A stretch of DNA of 64,000 bases from Salinigranum halophilum (lineage in GTDB: Archaea; Halobacteriota; Halobacteria; Halobacteriales; Haloferacaceae): the NCBI RefSeq assembly GCF_007004735.1, contig NZ_ML660182.1, positions 248,001 through 312,000 of the forward strand, written 5' to 3'. Within the stretch, counting starts at the first letter, position 1; each line of letters begins with the position of its first letter. The position numbers and the translations under genes were made by a program. Positions 55,964 to 63,084 of the stretch are shown one piece after another. Under the pieces are notes generated by a model. That model was not told where the DNA came from. It saw only the letters and a list, made by a program, of their open reading frames with translations, and ran no database searches.

Positions 55964-56427
55964 AGTCGGCCCGCCTCCGGCTCGTGGGCCTTCCTCGCGT
56001 GCTGAATCATGCCCCTGCGGCCGGCGTACTCGCCGTTGCAGACTGGACAGACGCCGTCGTCGGGCAGCTGGTGGAAGCTCTGACCGGTGTGGTCGACGGC
56101 GAGGTGGGCGTACAGCCGCGGGACGCGCCGCCCGCAGAACCCGCAGTCCTCGCCTACGACCTCAAGCCGCCCCTCGGGGAAGGCATAGGTGGCGCACGGC
56201 GGCGCCTCGGTGTGGTAGCGGGTCCGCCACTCCCAGCCGGCGTCCTCGGCCATGTTGACGAACACGACCTCCACGGCCCGCTCGTCGGGATCGCAGCCGG
56301 TGGCCTCGTGCACGGTCATGCCGTCGTAGGCCTCCGTCTCGGCGCACGTGCCCGGGACGGCCACCACGACCGCCGTGTCCGGGTCGCCGTCTTCGGAGTC
56401 GACCACGATGTCGCCCGGCTCAGGCAT
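55960..56427 (-). CDS. Element zinc-finger protein
   Basis: A 155-aa protein. The C-terminal third has two metal-binding fingers: CGFCGRRVPRLYAHLAVDH and CPVCNGEYAGRRGMIQHARKAH, both C2H2-like. The N-terminal part has beta-strand character (PGDIVVDSEDGDPDTAVVVA). It overlaps the replication gene by ATGA and may assist replication or its regulation. C2H2 fingers are common in haloarchaeal virus and plasmid proteins. Confidence 0.75.
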   Translation of the reverse strand: MPEPGDIVVDSEDGDPDTAVVVAVPGTCAETEAYDGMTVHEATGCDPDERAVEVVFVNMAEDAGWEWRTRYHTEAPPCATYAFPEGRLEVVGEDCGFCGRRVPRLYAHLAVDHTGQSFHQLPDDGVCPVCNGEYAGRRGMIQHARKAHEPEAGRL

Positions 56428-56719
56428 GGGCCACCTCCAAGTCGCGCCCGACGTCGCACGGCTCCGCGTTGCAGTACAGATAGCCGCGGTTGGGCTCGTC
56501 GTACCAGTCGGGGTCGCTCACGACCAGCTGTGGGTACCTCTCGGCCATGCTCTCGACCATGTCGGGGCTCCCGGTGAGCATGAGCGGGCTGCCGCACTCG
56601 GGGCAGCTCTCGCCCATGTCCATCACGCTGGCGCCGTCGTACGCGAGGGCGTACAGCGCCGCCGCCTCGCGCTGCCCCGGGTCGTCTGCGTCGTACGACC
56701 ACACGATGTCTTGGGTCAT
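56420..56719 (-). CDS. Small element zinc-ribbon protein
   Basis: A 99-aa protein with CPECGSPL in the middle and CNAEPC near the C-terminus, four Cys that could bind one zinc. It overlaps the next gene by eight bases and the previous gene by ATGA. No other motif. The ATG at 56719 (MTQDIVW) was chosen because of this overlap. Confidence 0.7.
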   Translation of the reverse strand: MTQDIVWSYDADDPGQREAAALYALAYDGASVMDMGESCPECGSPLMLTGSPDMVESMAERYPQLVVSDPDWYDEPNRGYLYCNAEPCDVGRDLEVAHA

Positions 56720-56916
56720 CGCTTCACACCCCCGCGGTTGGAGATGTCGTTGCCGACGAGCTCGTGCGCCTCGCGCCACGAGCCGAACCGCCGGATGTAC
56801 GTCTCCGGTGCCGCTTGTCCGTTCCGTCTATACTCCGCCATCGTCACGGGTCGTCCGAGCTCCTCGCAGACCCGCTTGAGGTCCGAGATGAGCTCGTCTT
56901 CTTCGTAGTTCCTCAT
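56716..56916 (-). CDS. Small protein with homing-endonuclease-associated repeat
   Basis: A 66-aa protein that is essentially one HNH-associated DNA-binding repeat: ELISDLKRVCEELGRPVTMAEYRR, then YIRRFGSWREAHELVG. Such repeats accompany HNH nucleases, but no nuclease domain is present here, so it is likely a stand-alone DNA-binding protein. It overlaps the next gene by ATGA. Confidence 0.75.
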   Translation of the reverse strand: MRNYEEDELISDLKRVCEELGRPVTMAEYRRNGQAAPETYIRRFGSWREAHELVGNDISNRGGVKR

Positions 56917-57029
56917 GCTTGCGCTCCACGACGGGAGAAGAAGGGCTTATTTTCCGGGAGCGCGTATCCAAACACACTGGTTCTGTGCTTGGGCGCTCCG
57001 GCGTCCTCCTTCCAACCGTCTACTCTCAT
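56913..57029 (-). CDS. Possible 38-codon leader gene of the replication operon
   Basis: A frame from ATG 57029 (MRVDGWKEDAGAPKH) ends in TGA overlapping the next ATG (ATGA), the same junction type as the rest of this operon. A TATA-like TTTAATAT lies about 20 bases before the ATG, slightly too close for a leaderless start, so either the start is further inside or this is leader sequence. An upstream in-frame ATG at 57152 would lengthen it to 79 aa. Confidence 0.35.
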   Translation of the reverse strand: MRVDGWKEDAGAPKHRTSVFGYALPENKPFFSRRGAQA

Positions 57030-57332
57030 GTACGCCCTGTGCCATATTAAATCCGTCACTGAAAGACTAAATTCAAGTCTTGGTAGTTCTGGATTCTTTA
57101 TTTTCAGGGCCTGAGCTGCCGGTTCTCTGTTTCCGGAGCCCGCAGGACGCACTCGTGACGACGTGCGGAACCCACTAAATCGTTCCGAGAGCGTAGGTCG
57201 TCCTCAGGAGTCCATATTCGGCCCATGCCAGGTCCGGTCACGGGGACGACCGAACGCAAGGGCCGGCCAGAGAAGTCCGGATCTGTGAGAATGTGGAGAC
57301 GAAACAGTGTGATGAGCGAGAGGCGGGAGCGC
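57030..57332. other. Non-coding region with promoter of the replication operon
   Basis: This 303-base stretch contains the AT-rich segment 57044-57110, with TTTAATAT on the minus strand at 57045-57052 as the likely TATA box of the replication operon. The rest shows no convincing frame; a plus-strand frame from 57225 overlaps the small gene opposite and was not accepted. Confidence 0.4.
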
Positions 57333-57491
57333 TCAGCCCATCATGCCCTTCAGTTCCTCAGCGGGCGGGACCCCGGCCTCGTCGAGGAGCCTCCCGACGG
57401 CACCAGTCTGCGTGTTCATGATCATGAGCTTGTAGTAGTTCAGCCGCAGCATCTCGTCCTCCGAGACGCGCACCCTGCTCTTGTTCACCAT
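57333..57491 (-). CDS. Small element protein, 52 aa
   Basis: The frame reads MVNKSRVRVSEDEMLRLNYY and ends AGVPPAEELKGMMG. Composition is that of a real protein (mixed charged and aliphatic residues, no Arg/Ser runs), and codons such as CTG, AAG and AGG match the element. A TATA-like TGATAAG centred about 25 bases before the ATG fits a leaderless mRNA. It may be a small DNA-binding or regulatory protein; nothing more can be said. Confidence 0.6.
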   Translation of the reverse strand: MVNKSRVRVSEDEMLRLNYYKLMIMNTQTGAVGRLLDEAGVPPAEELKGMMG

Positions 57492-57706
57492 GCCGTATTA
57501 TACGATTCGCGGGCTTATCAGACCTTCCCGCCGGGATCAGCGGCTCCGACGGTCTCAGGTTAGGCGCACGGCCCGTATAGAATTATTTACGCGCGTTGTC
57601 GAAGAAAGTCCGACCAACTTCGACCGTTGGTAAAATCGACCAAGTGGACCTGGGAGGATGGGGTGTCCCAATGGGGTCGTCATCGGAAATGGGGTGCGAG
57701 AAGGCA

Positions 57707-57726
57707 ATCGCATATCGGAGAGGCCT
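57707..57726 (-). repeat. Element repeat, partial inverted copy C
   Basis: On the minus strand AGGCCTCTCCGATATGCGAT matches copy B in 19 of 20 positions, in the opposite orientation to copies A and B. It lies in the gap downstream of the resolvase operon, just past a hairpin. Similarity does not extend into the GGCGTGCGGGG block. Confidence 0.6.
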
Positions 57727-57751
57727 GAGGGACGCCGGAAGGGCAGGGGTT

Positions 57752-57772
57752 CGGGGACCGGTTCAGTCCCCG
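57752..57772 (-). terminator. Hairpin at the end of the resolvase operon
   Basis: CGGGGAC at 57752-57758 pairs with GTCCCCG at 57766-57772 around a seven-base loop. It spans the stop codon of the small Cys-rich gene. A seven-pair GC stem at the end of a transcript suggests a terminator or RNA-stability element. Confidence 0.45.
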
Positions 57773-57969
57773 ACGATCCTCGTGGGCGTCCACTTGCGAG
57801 TCAGGCTGAGCAAGGAGGCCTCGTCGGGGCCGCATCCCCAGGTGCACTCCACGTCGGTGACGGTCCTGGCCGTGCAGGACCTCTCGACTTGAACCTGCAC
57901 GAGCCCGCCGCACGCGTGGGACGGGCACGGCCGGAGGAACACCTCGGTGATGCGGGCGCAGTCAGTCAT
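57763..57969 (-). CDS. Small Cys-rich element protein
   Basis: A 68-aa protein with LRPCPSHACGG in its first third and CTARTVTDVECTWGCG in the middle. The Cys/His spacing could bind zinc. Its ATG overlaps the resolvase stop by eight bases, so it is cotranscribed and may act with the resolvase. Confidence 0.65.
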   Translation of the reverse strand: MTDCARITEVFLRPCPSHACGGLVQVQVERSCTARTVTDVECTWGCGPDEASLLSLTRKWTPTRIVGD

Positions 57970-58546
57970 CGTCCCTCAGCCCCATCCGGTCCAGACGGTC
58001 GTACACCGTGTTGCGGGACACGTCCAGCTCCTCGGCGAGGTACGAGACGTTGGCGCCCTTCTCGTACTTGTCCCTGAGCCACTCGAGGTCGACGTCCTCC
58101 TCCGGCCTGCCGACCCGGCCCTCGCGCTGCGCCTCGCGGTAGCCGCGCTCCATGCGCTCCCTGATGATCTTGCGCTCGTACTCCGCTATCGAGGAGAGCA
58201 GGTTGAACAGCAGCTCGCCCTCCTTGTTCGAGGTGTCAATGCTCTGCTCGGTGACCACGATGTCGATGCCGCGCTCCTCAAGGTCGGCCGCCCATGTGGA
58301 CAGCTGGTTCACGCTCCGCCCGAACCTGTCCAGCTTCGTGAAGGCGACGGCGTCGAAGTCCCCGATGCGGCTCATCATGTAGTCGAAGCCCGGCCTCTCG
58401 TCCGCCACGGCCGAGACGCCGTCGTCCTCGAACACCTCGTAGTCGACGCCCTGGTACTCCGCCCAGTCTACCAGCCTCTGCCTCTGCGGTCCGATGTCCT
58501 GGTTGACGGTGGACACCCGGGCGTACAGCGCAACCTTTCCTTGCAT
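57962..58546 (-). CDS. Serine recombinase (resolvase/invertase family)
   Basis: A 194-aa recombinase. It starts MQGKVALYARVSTVNQD with the nucleophile Ser12, continues with AFTKLDRFGRSVNQLS (Arg residues of the active site) and the long E helix RKIIRERMERGYREAQREGRVGRP. It ends with a helix-turn-helix at about 160-190 (VSYLAEELDVSRNTVYDRL). This is the standard size of small resolvase/invertase proteins, not large serine integrases. An ATG two codons earlier is possible. The gene lies between repeat copies A and B, which are candidate target sites (inference). Confidence 0.92.
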   Translation of the reverse strand: MQGKVALYARVSTVNQDIGPQRQRLVDWAEYQGVDYEVFEDDGVSAVADERPGFDYMMSRIGDFDAVAFTKLDRFGRSVNQLSTWAADLEERGIDIVVTEQSIDTSNKEGELLFNLLSSIAEYERKIIRERMERGYREAQREGRVGRPEEDVDLEWLRDKYEKGANVSYLAEELDVSRNTVYDRLDRMGLRDDD

Positions 58547-58711
58547 GCGCATCTATCTTGGATTTATATCCTAATATGCCCTTTTATCCTGTTGATGATG
58601 TATCTTAGGATTTCCCAACAGAGGACGGGAGCCCGACACCGCCTTCTTGGTTACATCCGCTGATATTCAGGACAAAGAATTTATCAATACTTCTGATAGA
58701 CTGGAATCTAT
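58547..58711. promoter_or_regulatory. Divergent promoter with repeated TTAGGAT motif
   Basis: AT-rich gap between the resolvase and the small membrane protein. GATATAAATCC and GATAAAAGGG on the minus strand are TATA candidates for the resolvase; GAATTTATCA at about 58678-58687 serves the plus-strand gene. ATCCTAA near 58568-58574 and TTAGGAT near 58606-58612 are inverted copies. TATCTTGGATTT and TATCTTAGGATTT form a direct repeat. This may be an operator for resolvase autoregulation. Confidence 0.5.
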
Positions 58712-58978
58712 ATGAGAGCGAAGGTGAAGTACGGCGCCCTGATAACGGGCGTAGGACTACTGCTCTGGTTTGGCGGCATCGAGATTGGTGGCGCCGACGT
58801 GCTGATGTACGGCGGAATGACAGGAATAGTGGTCGGCGGCCTGATGCTCTACCTCGCCTATGAGAAGTGGTACTGCGCCGCCTGCGGGCAGGTCCTCTCC
58901 CGCGGCAGCAAACCCGACCGGTGCGAGCGGTGCGGGAGCAATCGCGTGACCACCAAGGACCCGGGTGCGGTCCGCTGA
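58712..58978 (+). CDS. Small membrane protein with zinc ribbon
   Basis: An 88-aa protein with two membrane helices (about 7-25 and 31-50), then a cytoplasmic or external zinc ribbon CAACGQVL...CERCGS. A TATA-like GAATTTATCA about 30 bases upstream supports the start. Function is unknown. Confidence 0.72.
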   Translation: MRAKVKYGALITGVGLLLWFGGIEIGGADVLMYGGMTGIVVGGLMLYLAYEKWYCAACGQVLSRGSKPDRCERCGSNRVTTKDPGAVR

Positions 58979-58986
58979 GTCCTCGT

Positions 58987-59148
58987 TCAGCCGAGGAGCG
59001 AGTGGAACACTACAAGGGTGCCGGCGGCGATGCCGGCCATCGAAATAGCGACGATTATTTCTAGCGGACCGTGCGGGATGTGGCCCGACACCACGAGCAC
59101 CACGACCATCAACACCGTCAGGTAGAGCCAGTCGTCGTACTTACCCAT
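58987..59148 (-). CDS. Small membrane protein, 53 aa
   Basis: The frame begins MGKYDDWLYLTVLMVVV and ends VFHSLLG. It has two hydrophobic helices separated by SGHIPHGPLE. Its ATG lies inside the end of the preceding gene (8-base overlap), showing it belongs to the same minus-strand operon. Confidence 0.65.
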   Translation of the reverse strand: MGKYDDWLYLTVLMVVVLVVSGHIPHGPLEIIVAISMAGIAAGTLVVFHSLLG

Positions 59149-59356
59149 CAGAGAACACCCCGGCCGGCGCGATCCGCACGTCCGTGATTCCGAGCCTCAA
59201 CTCAAGCTGACGCTCCAGCTCCTGCGCCTCCAGCACGTCGTCGCAAACCGCCATCACGTACGTGTGGTCGTCGTCCATCCACACCCTGGCGTCGACGGCG
59301 GCACGGACTGTGGCCACATCCTCTTCGCTTCGGCCGACGATCGCCACTCGGGTCAA
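59141..59356 (-). CDS. Small soluble element protein
   Basis: A 71-aa protein with a ferredoxin-like beta-alpha-beta pattern: TRVAIVGRSEEDVATVRAAV, then THTYVMAV-like strand and LEAQELERQLELRLG helix. The TTG start overlaps the stop of the preceding ribbon-helix-helix gene by TTGA; a GTG three codons later is also possible. No known family recognised. Confidence 0.55.
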   Translation of the reverse strand: MTRVAIVGRSEEDVATVRAAVDARVWMDDDHTYVMAVCDDVLEAQELERQLELRLGITDVRIAPAGVFSDG

Positions 59357-59505
59357 CGGCGCTCGCGCACATGGTCCATATCCTCCCTGCGGTCCAGCTC
59401 CTTGGCCACCGCGTACTTAATGAACGAGCCCGCGTCGTCGAAGCCGGCGTCGCCCATGACGCCCTCAATTCGGTCCTGCATCTCGTCCGGGATTCTCGGT
59501 CTCAT
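59353..59505 (-). CDS. Small ribbon-helix-helix-like protein, 50 aa
   Basis: The frame reads MRPRIPDEMQDRIEGVMGDA, then GSFIKYAVAKELDRREDM. The pattern, a short strand with Arg/Pro followed by two helices with FDDAGSFIKYAV, is that of CopG/Arc-type repressors. A TATA-like CTTTTAAGT about 30 bases before the ATG fits a leaderless mRNA. It heads a three-gene operon and probably represses it. Confidence 0.65.
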   Translation of the reverse strand: MRPRIPDEMQDRIEGVMGDAGFDDAGSFIKYAVAKELDRREDMDHVRERR

Positions 59506-59611
59506 GTTCGGATCCAGATACGTTCCGCACACTTAAAAGGCCGACTACCGCATCGGCCCCAGAACGGCTCCGGAGGGCTCAGAAACGGCCTGTGTGGCAT
59601 TTCCACGTACA

Positions 59612-59681
59612 CAACCGTCACCTCGGACGCACCGAGAGGCCTCTCTGATATGCGATATTGGGCCGGAAACGGCGTGCGGGG
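59612..59681 (+). repeat. Element repeat, copy B
   Basis: The 70-base partner of copy A at 52869-52939, in the same orientation, 6.74 kb away. Identical blocks: CAACCG, CACC, GACGCACCG, GATATGCGATAT (59647-59658) and AAACGGCGTGCGGGG (59667-59681). One one-base gap is needed near the start. Downstream, ACCAG and TGG positions also match. Confidence 0.75.
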
Positions 59682-59823
59682 CGACGGCCGGGCTGTCAAC
59701 CAGAGAGTTGGGGCGTCGGTGGTCAGAGCTTACTCGATGTACGGTGCACTCGTTGTTGAAGTTTCACACGAATTGATTAGAACTCATACACACGCCCCGC
59801 GCGATAATAATCCACCACAGACG

Positions 59824-59875
59824 GGCTTGGAAGAAGCCTCGAGGAGACAGCATACGTCCCCTCGGCCCGTATGCT
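59824..59875 (+). promoter_or_regulatory. Two hairpins in the leader of the coiled-coil regulator gene
   Basis: GGCTT-GGAAG-AAGCC at 59824-59838 forms a short stem. AGCATACG at 59849-59856 pairs perfectly with CGTATGCT at 59868-59875 across 11 bases. A TATA-like GATAATAATCC lies at about 59802-59812. Another, GCTTAACTTC, lies about 28 bases before the gene at 59926. The larger inverted repeat could be an operator or an RNA structure. Confidence 0.5.
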
Positions 59876-59925
59876 CCCGTCCCGCAGCGGAAGAGCTTAA
59901 CTTCGAAGGACGCGAACCACGCACC

Positions 59926-60426
59926 ATGGTCACCACGGTATCGACCTACCCGACCGAGGAGCAGAGGGACAGGTGGCGCGAGCGGGCCGAGGAGCTGGGC
60001 ATGACCCAGTCCGACCTCGTCGCCTCGATGGTGGAGGCGGGCCTGAAGGCGTCGGAGGGCTTCGAGCCAGGCGTCGGCATGGACGAGACGGAGGCCGACC
60101 TCCGCGAGCAGCGCAACGAGCTCCGCGAGGAGCTGGAGCGTGAGAGGGCCCGCGTCGCCGACCTCGAGGAGCGGGTCTACCGCGGCGAACGGTGCGAGGC
60201 CGAGCGCTTCGTGTCCGAGAACCCCGGGTGCTCGCACTCCGAGCTCATCAACCACCTGCAGTCCACCGTGCCCGGCCGCATGGACAGGCTGACGGAGGGG
60301 CTGGTGGCCGACGAGACGCCAGACGGGGGCGAGGGCTGGTACCTGCCGGGCGACGAGGGCACCGGCGGCGGCTCGAGCGCGCCGTACGTCGCCGGGACCG
60401 GCCTGCCGATCGAGGGGGACCGCTGA
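59926..60426 (+). CDS. Putative DNA-binding protein with coiled coil (ribbon-helix-helix plus winged helix)
   Basis: A 166-aa protein. The N-terminus TVSTYPTEEQRDRWRERAEEL followed by GMTQSDLVASMVEAGLKA is a ribbon-helix-helix-type start used by a family of haloarchaeal element proteins. A coiled coil follows (EADLREQRNELREELERERARVADLEERV). A winged-helix-like end has FVSENPGCSHSELINHLQSTV then GLVADETPDGGEGWYL. It is first in an operon with the two integrase-type genes, and may control excision. Confidence 0.72.
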   Translation: MVTTVSTYPTEEQRDRWRERAEELGMTQSDLVASMVEAGLKASEGFEPGVGMDETEADLREQRNELREELERERARVADLEERVYRGERCEAERFVSENPGCSHSELINHLQSTVPGRMDRLTEGLVADETPDGGEGWYLPGDEGTGGGSSAPYVAGTGLPIEGDR

Positions 60427-60878
60427 TGGCCGGCAACAGGCCCACCGAGCCCGGCGAGCTGCTCGGCGTGTACCGGCGGCCCGCCGACGTGCCCGACCGG
60501 CACCGCCTGGCCCACCACGCCCCGGCCTACGAGGGCCGCGACGTCATCGGGGAGTGGCTGGCCGAGCACGTCCTGTCGGGCTGCGGGACCGACAACGCAA
60601 GGGAGAAAGCGCTGAGGCACGGCCGCAGGTGGCGCGATCATGCCGAGGGCCGGGGCGTGCACCACGCCCTCGCCGGGCCCGGTGACGTCGAGGCCTACGC
60701 CGCCTCCCTGTCCGGCAGCGACCGCACCGTGGCCAGGTACTGGAGGCGGCTCGTCGCGTTCTACGAGCACCTCCTGACCAGCCCGGACCACCCCCACCTG
60801 TACTCGCCGGTCTACATGGCCGCCGACATGGGAGGGGCGGCGCGCGAGGCCTGGGACACGGCGGCGGGGGTGCGGTGA
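60426..60878 (+). CDS. Integrase core-binding-domain-like protein without catalytic domain
   Basis: A 150-aa protein resembling the SAM-like N-terminal (core-binding) domain of haloarchaeal tyrosine integrases: VHHALAGPGDVEAYAASLSG, then RTVARYWRRLVAFYEHLL, then PHLYSPVYMAA. The catalytic domain is absent. It overlaps the full integrase gene by one base (TGATG) and the upstream gene likewise. It could be an accessory subunit that competes for or shares binding sites with the integrase, or a directionality factor; both are inference. Confidence 0.72.
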   Translation: MAGNRPTEPGELLGVYRRPADVPDRHRLAHHAPAYEGRDVIGEWLAEHVLSGCGTDNAREKALRHGRRWRDHAEGRGVHHALAGPGDVEAYAASLSGSDRTVARYWRRLVAFYEHLLTSPDHPHLYSPVYMAADMGGAAREAWDTAAGVR

Positions 60879-61942
60879 TGTCCCGCGAGGACGTGGCCGC
60901 CGCCTTCGGCCGCGGCCTGGACCCGCTGGCGGAGCACGCACCGGTGTTCGAGGACCTCGGGCTCGACGTCTTCGAGGCCTTCCTCGGGGAGACGGGCCCC
61001 AGGGCGCCGAACACGGAGCGCAACTACCGCAACAGCTTCCGGCACTGGCGGAGCTTCATGGAGTCCGAGGGCCGGCACCCCGCCTGCCCGTCGCGGTCCC
61101 ACGTCGAGCGGTACGTCCGGGCCCGCGCCGACGACGGCGTGCGGGCGTCCACCATCAGGACCGAGCTCGTCCACGTCGGCGCCGCGCACTCGTACTGGTG
61201 CAGGGACGAGGCGTACCCGCACACCGCCGACTTCGACCCGTTCGACGTGGACCCGCCGTCCGACGCCAGGGCGCCGGTGGACGACTACCCCAGGGTGACG
61301 CTCGACGACCTGCGGGCCGCGGTCTCGTCGACCGGCCACTACCTCGACCGGGCCGTGCTGGTGCTCCAGCTGAAACTCGGGCTCAGGGCGACGGAGCTCT
61401 GCAATGTGCGGATGGCGGAGGTGAACCCCGACCACGGCGGCCTGCGCGACTTCTACCCCGACATCGGCACGCACCCGGAGGTGGCGGACAGGCCGGGATC
61501 GCTGTACGTGCCGACCGGCAGGGAGGGCAACAAGTCGAAGCGCGCCCGCGTGCTGCCGCTGGACGACGAGGCCAGGCGGTGCCTCGCGCGCTACCTGCTC
61601 GTGCGGCCGACCTGCGGGCGGGGCGGCGTGTTCCTGAGCAAGCGGGAGAAGGTGCCGCTGACGAACAAGCACGTGTCGCGCGTCTGGAGGGCGGCCATGA
61701 CGGGCCGCCTCGCCGACCCCGACGGCAAGCGGCCGGTGCGGAGCCACTACGGCCGGCACCACTTCACGACGTACTGGGACGTGCACCGCGACTGGAACTC
61801 GGAGCTGGTGGCGTACATGCGGGGCGACGCCGCCGGGAGCAGGAACGCCGGCGGCTCGGACTCGATGAGCCACTACCTGCACGCGCACTACGAGGACATC
61901 GAGGCGCCGTACCGCGAGCAGGTGTTCAAGCTGGGGGTGTGA
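60878..61942 (+). CDS. Tyrosine recombinase/integrase
   Basis: A 354-aa XerC/D-like integrase. Its own SAM-like N-domain covers about 15-110 (NTERNYRNSFRHWRSFMESEG). In the catalytic domain Arg170 lies in KLGLRATELCNV, the beta-hairpin Lys in REGNKSKRARVLPL, and HxxR at 290-293 in SHYGRHHF. The nucleophile is most likely Tyr333 in SMSHYLHAHYED. The usual LGH motif before the Tyr is replaced by a longer MRGDAAGSRNAGGSDS loop. It probably integrates the element. Its end is five bases from the convergent gene. Confidence 0.9.
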   Translation: MSREDVAAAFGRGLDPLAEHAPVFEDLGLDVFEAFLGETGPRAPNTERNYRNSFRHWRSFMESEGRHPACPSRSHVERYVRARADDGVRASTIRTELVHVGAAHSYWCRDEAYPHTADFDPFDVDPPSDARAPVDDYPRVTLDDLRAAVSSTGHYLDRAVLVLQLKLGLRATELCNVRMAEVNPDHGGLRDFYPDIGTHPEVADRPGSLYVPTGREGNKSKRARVLPLDDEARRCLARYLLVRPTCGRGGVFLSKREKVPLTNKHVSRVWRAAMTGRLADPDGKRPVRSHYGRHHFTTYWDVHRDWNSELVAYMRGDAAGSRNAGGSDSMSHYLHAHYEDIEAPYREQVFKLGV

Positions 61943-61946
61943 CGGG

Positions 61947-62477
61947 CTACAGGAACCTCTCCTCAAGCTCCGGGTGCTCGAAGTCGTCGTCGAGGGTGTC
62001 GGCCCGGAAATCGTGTTCGAAGTACAGGAGGACCCGTGAAACGACGCGGCGGACCTTCACGGCGTTGACGCTGCATATCTTGAGCCTGACCTCGTCCTGC
62101 ACGAGCTCGTAGTCCCTGACGCCATGGTCACCGTCTATCTCGTCCAGGGCCGACCTGAGCTCGGCGCCGTTCTTTTGCGAAAGCAGGTGGCGGACCGTCG
62201 TCTGCCGTGTGGCCTCGTTGAGATGAACCGACGGGTGGAGCTTCAGGGAGACGTCCGACCGCGGCGGGACGAAGGACACCCTGTGCAGGAGCGGCCTGAC
62301 GCTGATCCTCATCGGGCCATAGACCGGGGCCAGCTGCTCGAGGGACTCGCGAATGCCCGCGCGCTTTTGCGAGAGAAACGAAACGCCGCTGATGACTATC
62401 GTGACGAGCAGGAGGAGGAGCTGCACCACGTCAATGAGGGCCAGTTGTCCGAGGGTGTCCAGCACCTGGTTCAGCAT
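61947..62477 (-). CDS. Single-pass membrane protein of the three-gene cassette
   Basis: A 176-aa protein with one strong membrane helix (about 16-36, VVQLLLLLVTIVISGVSFL) and a 140-residue cytoplasmic domain rich in beta strands (PMRISVRPLLHRVSFVPP; DEVRLKICSVNAVKVRRVV). No family recognised. It is the third gene of an operon after the nuclease gene, with a 31-base gap. It could be a membrane effector or anchor. Confidence 0.65.
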   Translation of the reverse strand: MLNQVLDTLGQLALIDVVQLLLLLVTIVISGVSFLSQKRAGIRESLEQLAPVYGPMRISVRPLLHRVSFVPPRSDVSLKLHPSVHLNEATRQTTVRHLLSQKNGAELRSALDEIDGDHGVRDYELVQDEVRLKICSVNAVKVRRVVSRVLLYFEHDFRADTLDDDFEHPELEERFL

Positions 62478-62508
62478 CGGTCGAGAGTCACGGTGGATGG
62501 GCGAGGCG

Positions 62509-63084
62509 TCATCCCAGGCGTGCTATCGGGCTCAGCCTGTCCTGCTCGACGACGTAGACCTCATCCCCGTACCTGTCGGGCCAGAGCCTGCGGGACCTGC
62601 TGAATCTGAAGGTGGACGAACGCCTGACAACCGGCCTCGGTGCGCACCCGAAGACCCTGTACTCGCGCCTGTTGAGCTGCTGTACGAGGATGTAGTAGTC
62701 GGCGGTGAGCTCGCCGTGAGTGGAGACATGGAGGCGCGGGCTATTGACGCGCGGGCCGACGGTCTTAACGTCGACACGCATTCCCCTGTACCGGAGGTCG
62801 AATCCGGGGTCGCCCCCCTCGTATATCTCGGTGTCGAACTCCCCCGTCACGCCGAGGTGCTTCGACACTGCGTACTCCCCCAGCGCGCCGCGCTCGTGAT
62901 TGGGTATCGTCCCCCTGCCGTCCCTGGCGCGCATGGCACCCAGCTCCGCGAGGGCCTCGACGCGCCCCGGCTCGAGCCTCACAACCGGCAGCTCTGCGGC
63001 GTCCAGCTCCGAGACCGGGACCAGCGGCTTGAGGAACCGCAGGATGTCGTCGCCGGCCAGGGCTGCCCTGCCGTCCCCGCTCAT
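62509..63084 (-). CDS. PD-(D/E)XK-fold nuclease-like protein
   Basis: A 191-aa protein. The restriction-endonuclease-like core is clear: helix with Glu in NHERGALGEYAVSKHLG, strand GDPGFDLRYRGMRVDVKT with the catalytic Asp and D-V-K, and a following strand DYYILVQQLNRREYRVFGC. These are the metal and cleavage residues of the PD-(D/E)XK superfamily (GFD then DVK). It overlaps the winged-helix gene by ATGA. It probably cuts DNA or RNA as part of a conflict system; the target is unknown. Confidence 0.8.
   Translation of the reverse strand: MSGDGRAALAGDDILRFLKPLVPVSELDAAELPVVRLEPGRVEALAELGAMRARDGRGTIPNHERGALGEYAVSKHLGVTGEFDTEIYEGGDPGFDLRYRGMRVDVKTVGPRVNSPRLHVSTHGELTADYYILVQQLNRREYRVFGCAPRPVVRRSSTFRFSRSRRLWPDRYGDEVYVVEQDRLSPIARLG

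Larger units (their letters stand above)
59506..59925. other. 420-base non-coding region with repeat B and hairpins
   Basis: Contains the promoter of the ribbon-helix-helix operon (59531-59540), repeat copy B and two hairpins upstream of the gene at 59926. A long plus-strand frame crosses the region but lacks the composition of a real protein. Confidence 0.5.

Noticed and set aside
57225-57563. 112-codon plus-strand frame
   Set aside because: It overlaps the 52-aa gene on the other strand, which has a promoter and better composition.
57745-57780. GGTTCAGTCC resembling a tRNA T-arm
   Set aside because: No acceptor or anticodon arm can be folded around it. The sequence is explained by the hairpin GGGGAC/GTCCCC.
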